A DNA stretch of 64,000 bases from Nitrincola lacisaponensis (GTDB taxonomy: Bacteria > Pseudomonadota > Gammaproteobacteria > Pseudomonadales > Balneatricaceae), in NCBI RefSeq assembly GCF_000691225.1, contig NZ_JMSZ01000007.1, positions 60,846 through 124,845 of the forward strand, in the 5' to 3' direction. The position numbers were made by a program, and so were the translations under genes. The notes under the pieces were generated by a model. That model saw only the letters and a program-made list of their open reading frames with translations, had not been told where the DNA came from and ran no database searches. Positions 62,568 to 64,000 of this stretch are shown here, piece after piece; positions within the stretch are counted from its first letter, which is position 1, and every line of letters begins with the position of its first letter.

Positions 62568-64000
62568 CGCGAAATCCCTGTAGTAACCGTGTCGGGCTGT
62601 ACCTCGCCAGTTGGATCAGTGGCAGGGCAGCTGCTGCCAGTGCACTTCCCAGAGCGGCCAGAATCATCAGTATCCAATGGAGCGGGAAGTACTGCCAGGG
62701 CAGTGCCCAGCCAAATGCCCGGACGTTGATCAGGGTGACCAGACAGTAACTGATCAGTAATCCCAGTGGAATCGCCAGCAGGGCGGTCAGTAACGCCAGT
62801 AACAGCAGTCGCAGCAATTCATAGCCGACCAGATGTCTGCGTGATACACCACAGGCCCAGACAGGCGCGACCTGAGTCAGTCGCATACTCGAGAGCGTCA
62901 GCAGACTGCTGAACAGCGCAACAGCGGCAACACTCAGTACCAACAGATTGAGTGCCTGTGTTGCGGCAAAGGTCCGCTCAAACAGCCTCAGGGAATAGTC
63001 TTTCACGGCTTGTTGATCAAGAAGCCGGGTACCACTGAGATTGAAACTGAGTCGCAGATCATGCAGCAGGGGGTCAACTGCTTTCGGTATGACTCGCAGT
63101 GCAAAACTGCCTCGCTGAGTGTCCGGCCAATTCTGCTCCAGCGTATCCAGTGACATCAGAATCTGTCCTTTGGGATTGCCATAATCGCTGTAGATGCCAG
63201 CGAGGTAGAAGGATGACTGCATGCTTCCCGGCAGGTGCAGCCAGTCTCCGATCTGCCAGCCCTGTTGTCGCGCCAGCTGCTCATTGATCAGTACCGCGGC
63301 CTGCTCATCCAGTTGTGCCCAGGTGTTAGGCGTTGCGGCTAACAAGGGCCAATGATCCGAGTAGGTTGCATGTGGCTGGATGCCTCTGAGTTCAATTGGT
63401 TGGTTGTTGAGCTGAATGTCGGTCCTTCCTGACGGCAGAATAGCAGTAACCTCCGGGCGCTGTGTCAGCCAGTGATGGATCTGTTCTGCCTGCTCGTCAT
63501 CCTCTGCTCTCAGGTATACCTCCGCCGCCAGACGTTGCTCCAGCCAGCCGGTAAACGTCAGGCGGAACCCTTCAACCATTCCGCCTACACCGATGCTGGT
63601 TGACAGTGCAAACAGCAGGGCGACCAGTGCAACTGAAAGGGGGGCGATCTGTAAGCGTGCATCGGCCCAGAACCAGAGCTGGGTCACTGAACCTGAATAA
63701 TGCTGACCCCATTGCAGCAGTCTGTTCAACAGACCCGGCAGCAACAGACCTGCGCTGATAAATATCAGAGCAAGCAGCATAAAGCCACTCAGCAGGCTGT
63801 CTCCCAAAAGTGCCAGGCAGATGGCTGCCAGTGCGCAGAGCATACCGGTGATATTGAGAATGACGGGTATGCCAGGATTGCTGTGTTGCACAGCAGGCTG
63901 TTGCTTGAGCAGTTTTATCAGCGGCACCAGCGCAGTGAACAGAGTTCCACCCACGGCCATCAGCAAGCCGCTATGCCACCAGCCTCCGGGAAGCTGCAAT
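62557..64000 (-). CDS. FtsX-like ABC transporter permease, C-terminal part (cut by window edge)
   Basis: 481 codons visible, open at the right edge, so the start is missing. Several helices surround a periplasmic MacB-type domain (about residues 155-345 of the visible part: ILPSGRTDIQL, VLINEQLARQQGWQIGDWL, AGIYSDYGNPKGQILMS). The last FtsX block has three or four helices with LARYSPTRLLQGFRDD at the end. With the AttH-like lipoprotein it forms a lipid- or lipoprotein-handling exporter; the ATPase gene is presumably beyond the edge. Confidence 0.88.
   Translation of the reverse strand, partial: LQLPGGWWHSGLLMAVGGTLFTALVPLIKLLKQQPAVQHSNPGIPVILNITGMLCALAAICLALLGDSLLSGFMLLALIFISAGLLLPGLLNRLLQWGQHYSGSVTQLWFWADARLQIAPLSVALVALLFALSTSIGVGGMVEGFRLTFTGWLEQRLAAEVYLRAEDDEQAEQIHHWLTQRPEVTAILPSGRTDIQLNNQPIELRGIQPHATYSDHWPLLAATPNTWAQLDEQAAVLINEQLARQQGWQIGDWLHLPGSMQSSFYLAGIYSDYGNPKGQILMSLDTLEQNWPDTQRGSFALRVIPKAVDPLLHDLRLSFNLSGTRLLDQQAVKDYSLRLFERTFAATQALNLLVLSVAAVALFSSLLTLSSMRLTQVAPVWACGVSRRHLVGYELLRLLLLALLTALLAIPLGLLISYCLVTLINVRAFGWALPWQYFPLHWILMILAALGSALAAAALPLIQLARYSPTRLLQGFRDDH

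Noticed and set aside
1..64000. tRNA, rRNA, CRISPR, insertion sequence, phage or conjugation genes
   Set aside because: No matching RNA genes, regularly spaced repeats, transposase, integrase or mobilisation motifs were seen on either strand.

Overview
The window is a stretch of a gammaproteobacterial chromosome. It is dense, slightly above 50% G+C by eye, and almost wholly coding. The gene set suggests a heterotrophic marine member of the Oceanospirillales (Marinobacterium/Nitrincola-like): TAXI-TRAP, Tct and Ugp importers, sigma-54 promoters, a Tat-exported HiPIP, many PAS/GGDEF proteins and glutarate/GABA catabolism. That placement is inference from gene content, not from a marker gene. 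No rRNA, tRNA, CRISPR, prophage or insertion sequence was seen. Both edges cut genes: a GntR regulator on the left and an FtsX-like permease on the right.

Positions 1-13112 hold uptake and catabolism of small acids and amines. A TAXI-type TRAP operon (binding protein, DUF1850 protein, fused permease, GntR regulator) lies behind a very good -24/-12 promoter. It is flanked by a DctB/DctD-like sensor kinase and sigma-54 activator. Next come glutaryl-CoA dehydrogenase and a CoA transferase, a DUF3461 protein, and gabT/gabD.

Positions 10364-20777 contain the most interesting locus. Six genes (ABC ATPase, binding protein, two permeases, gabD, gabT) read leftward from one sigma-54 promoter. Two NtrC-like sites spaced 32 bp apart lie upstream of it. 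Divergently, four tightly spaced genes read rightward: a PuuR-like XRE-cupin regulator, a membrane-anchored gamma-glutamylcyclotransferase-like protein, a GS-fold amidoligase and an alpha/beta hydrolase. Together they resemble a nitrogen-controlled polyamine/GABA pathway with unusual gamma-glutamyl enzymes. This is my best candidate for an undescribed system.

Positions 20747-36274 hold ugpBAEC (glycerol-3-phosphate uptake), an RND efflux pair followed by a PAS-GGDEF protein, three small conserved genes, an orphan amino-acid binding protein divergent from a PAS-PAS-GGDEF protein, an A/T-rich lipase lipoprotein and an unknown small membrane protein. Positions 36341-45128 hold a fused SecDF, then tctDE (two-component system), an AbrB-type permease and tctABC.

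Positions 45448-57965 are a signalling island. It has a PAS-GGDEF protein, a five-gene operon of kinases and receivers with HDOD and CheC-like members, and a divergent receiver with a decayed HD-GYP domain. A secreted molybdopterin-fold protein with a hybrid kinase, a stand-alone receiver and a CHASE-GGDEF protein complete it. The right end (58183-64000) has a HiPIP, a QmcA/NfeD pair, a Bcr/CflA efflux pump, an AttH-like lipoprotein and part of its FtsX-like permease.
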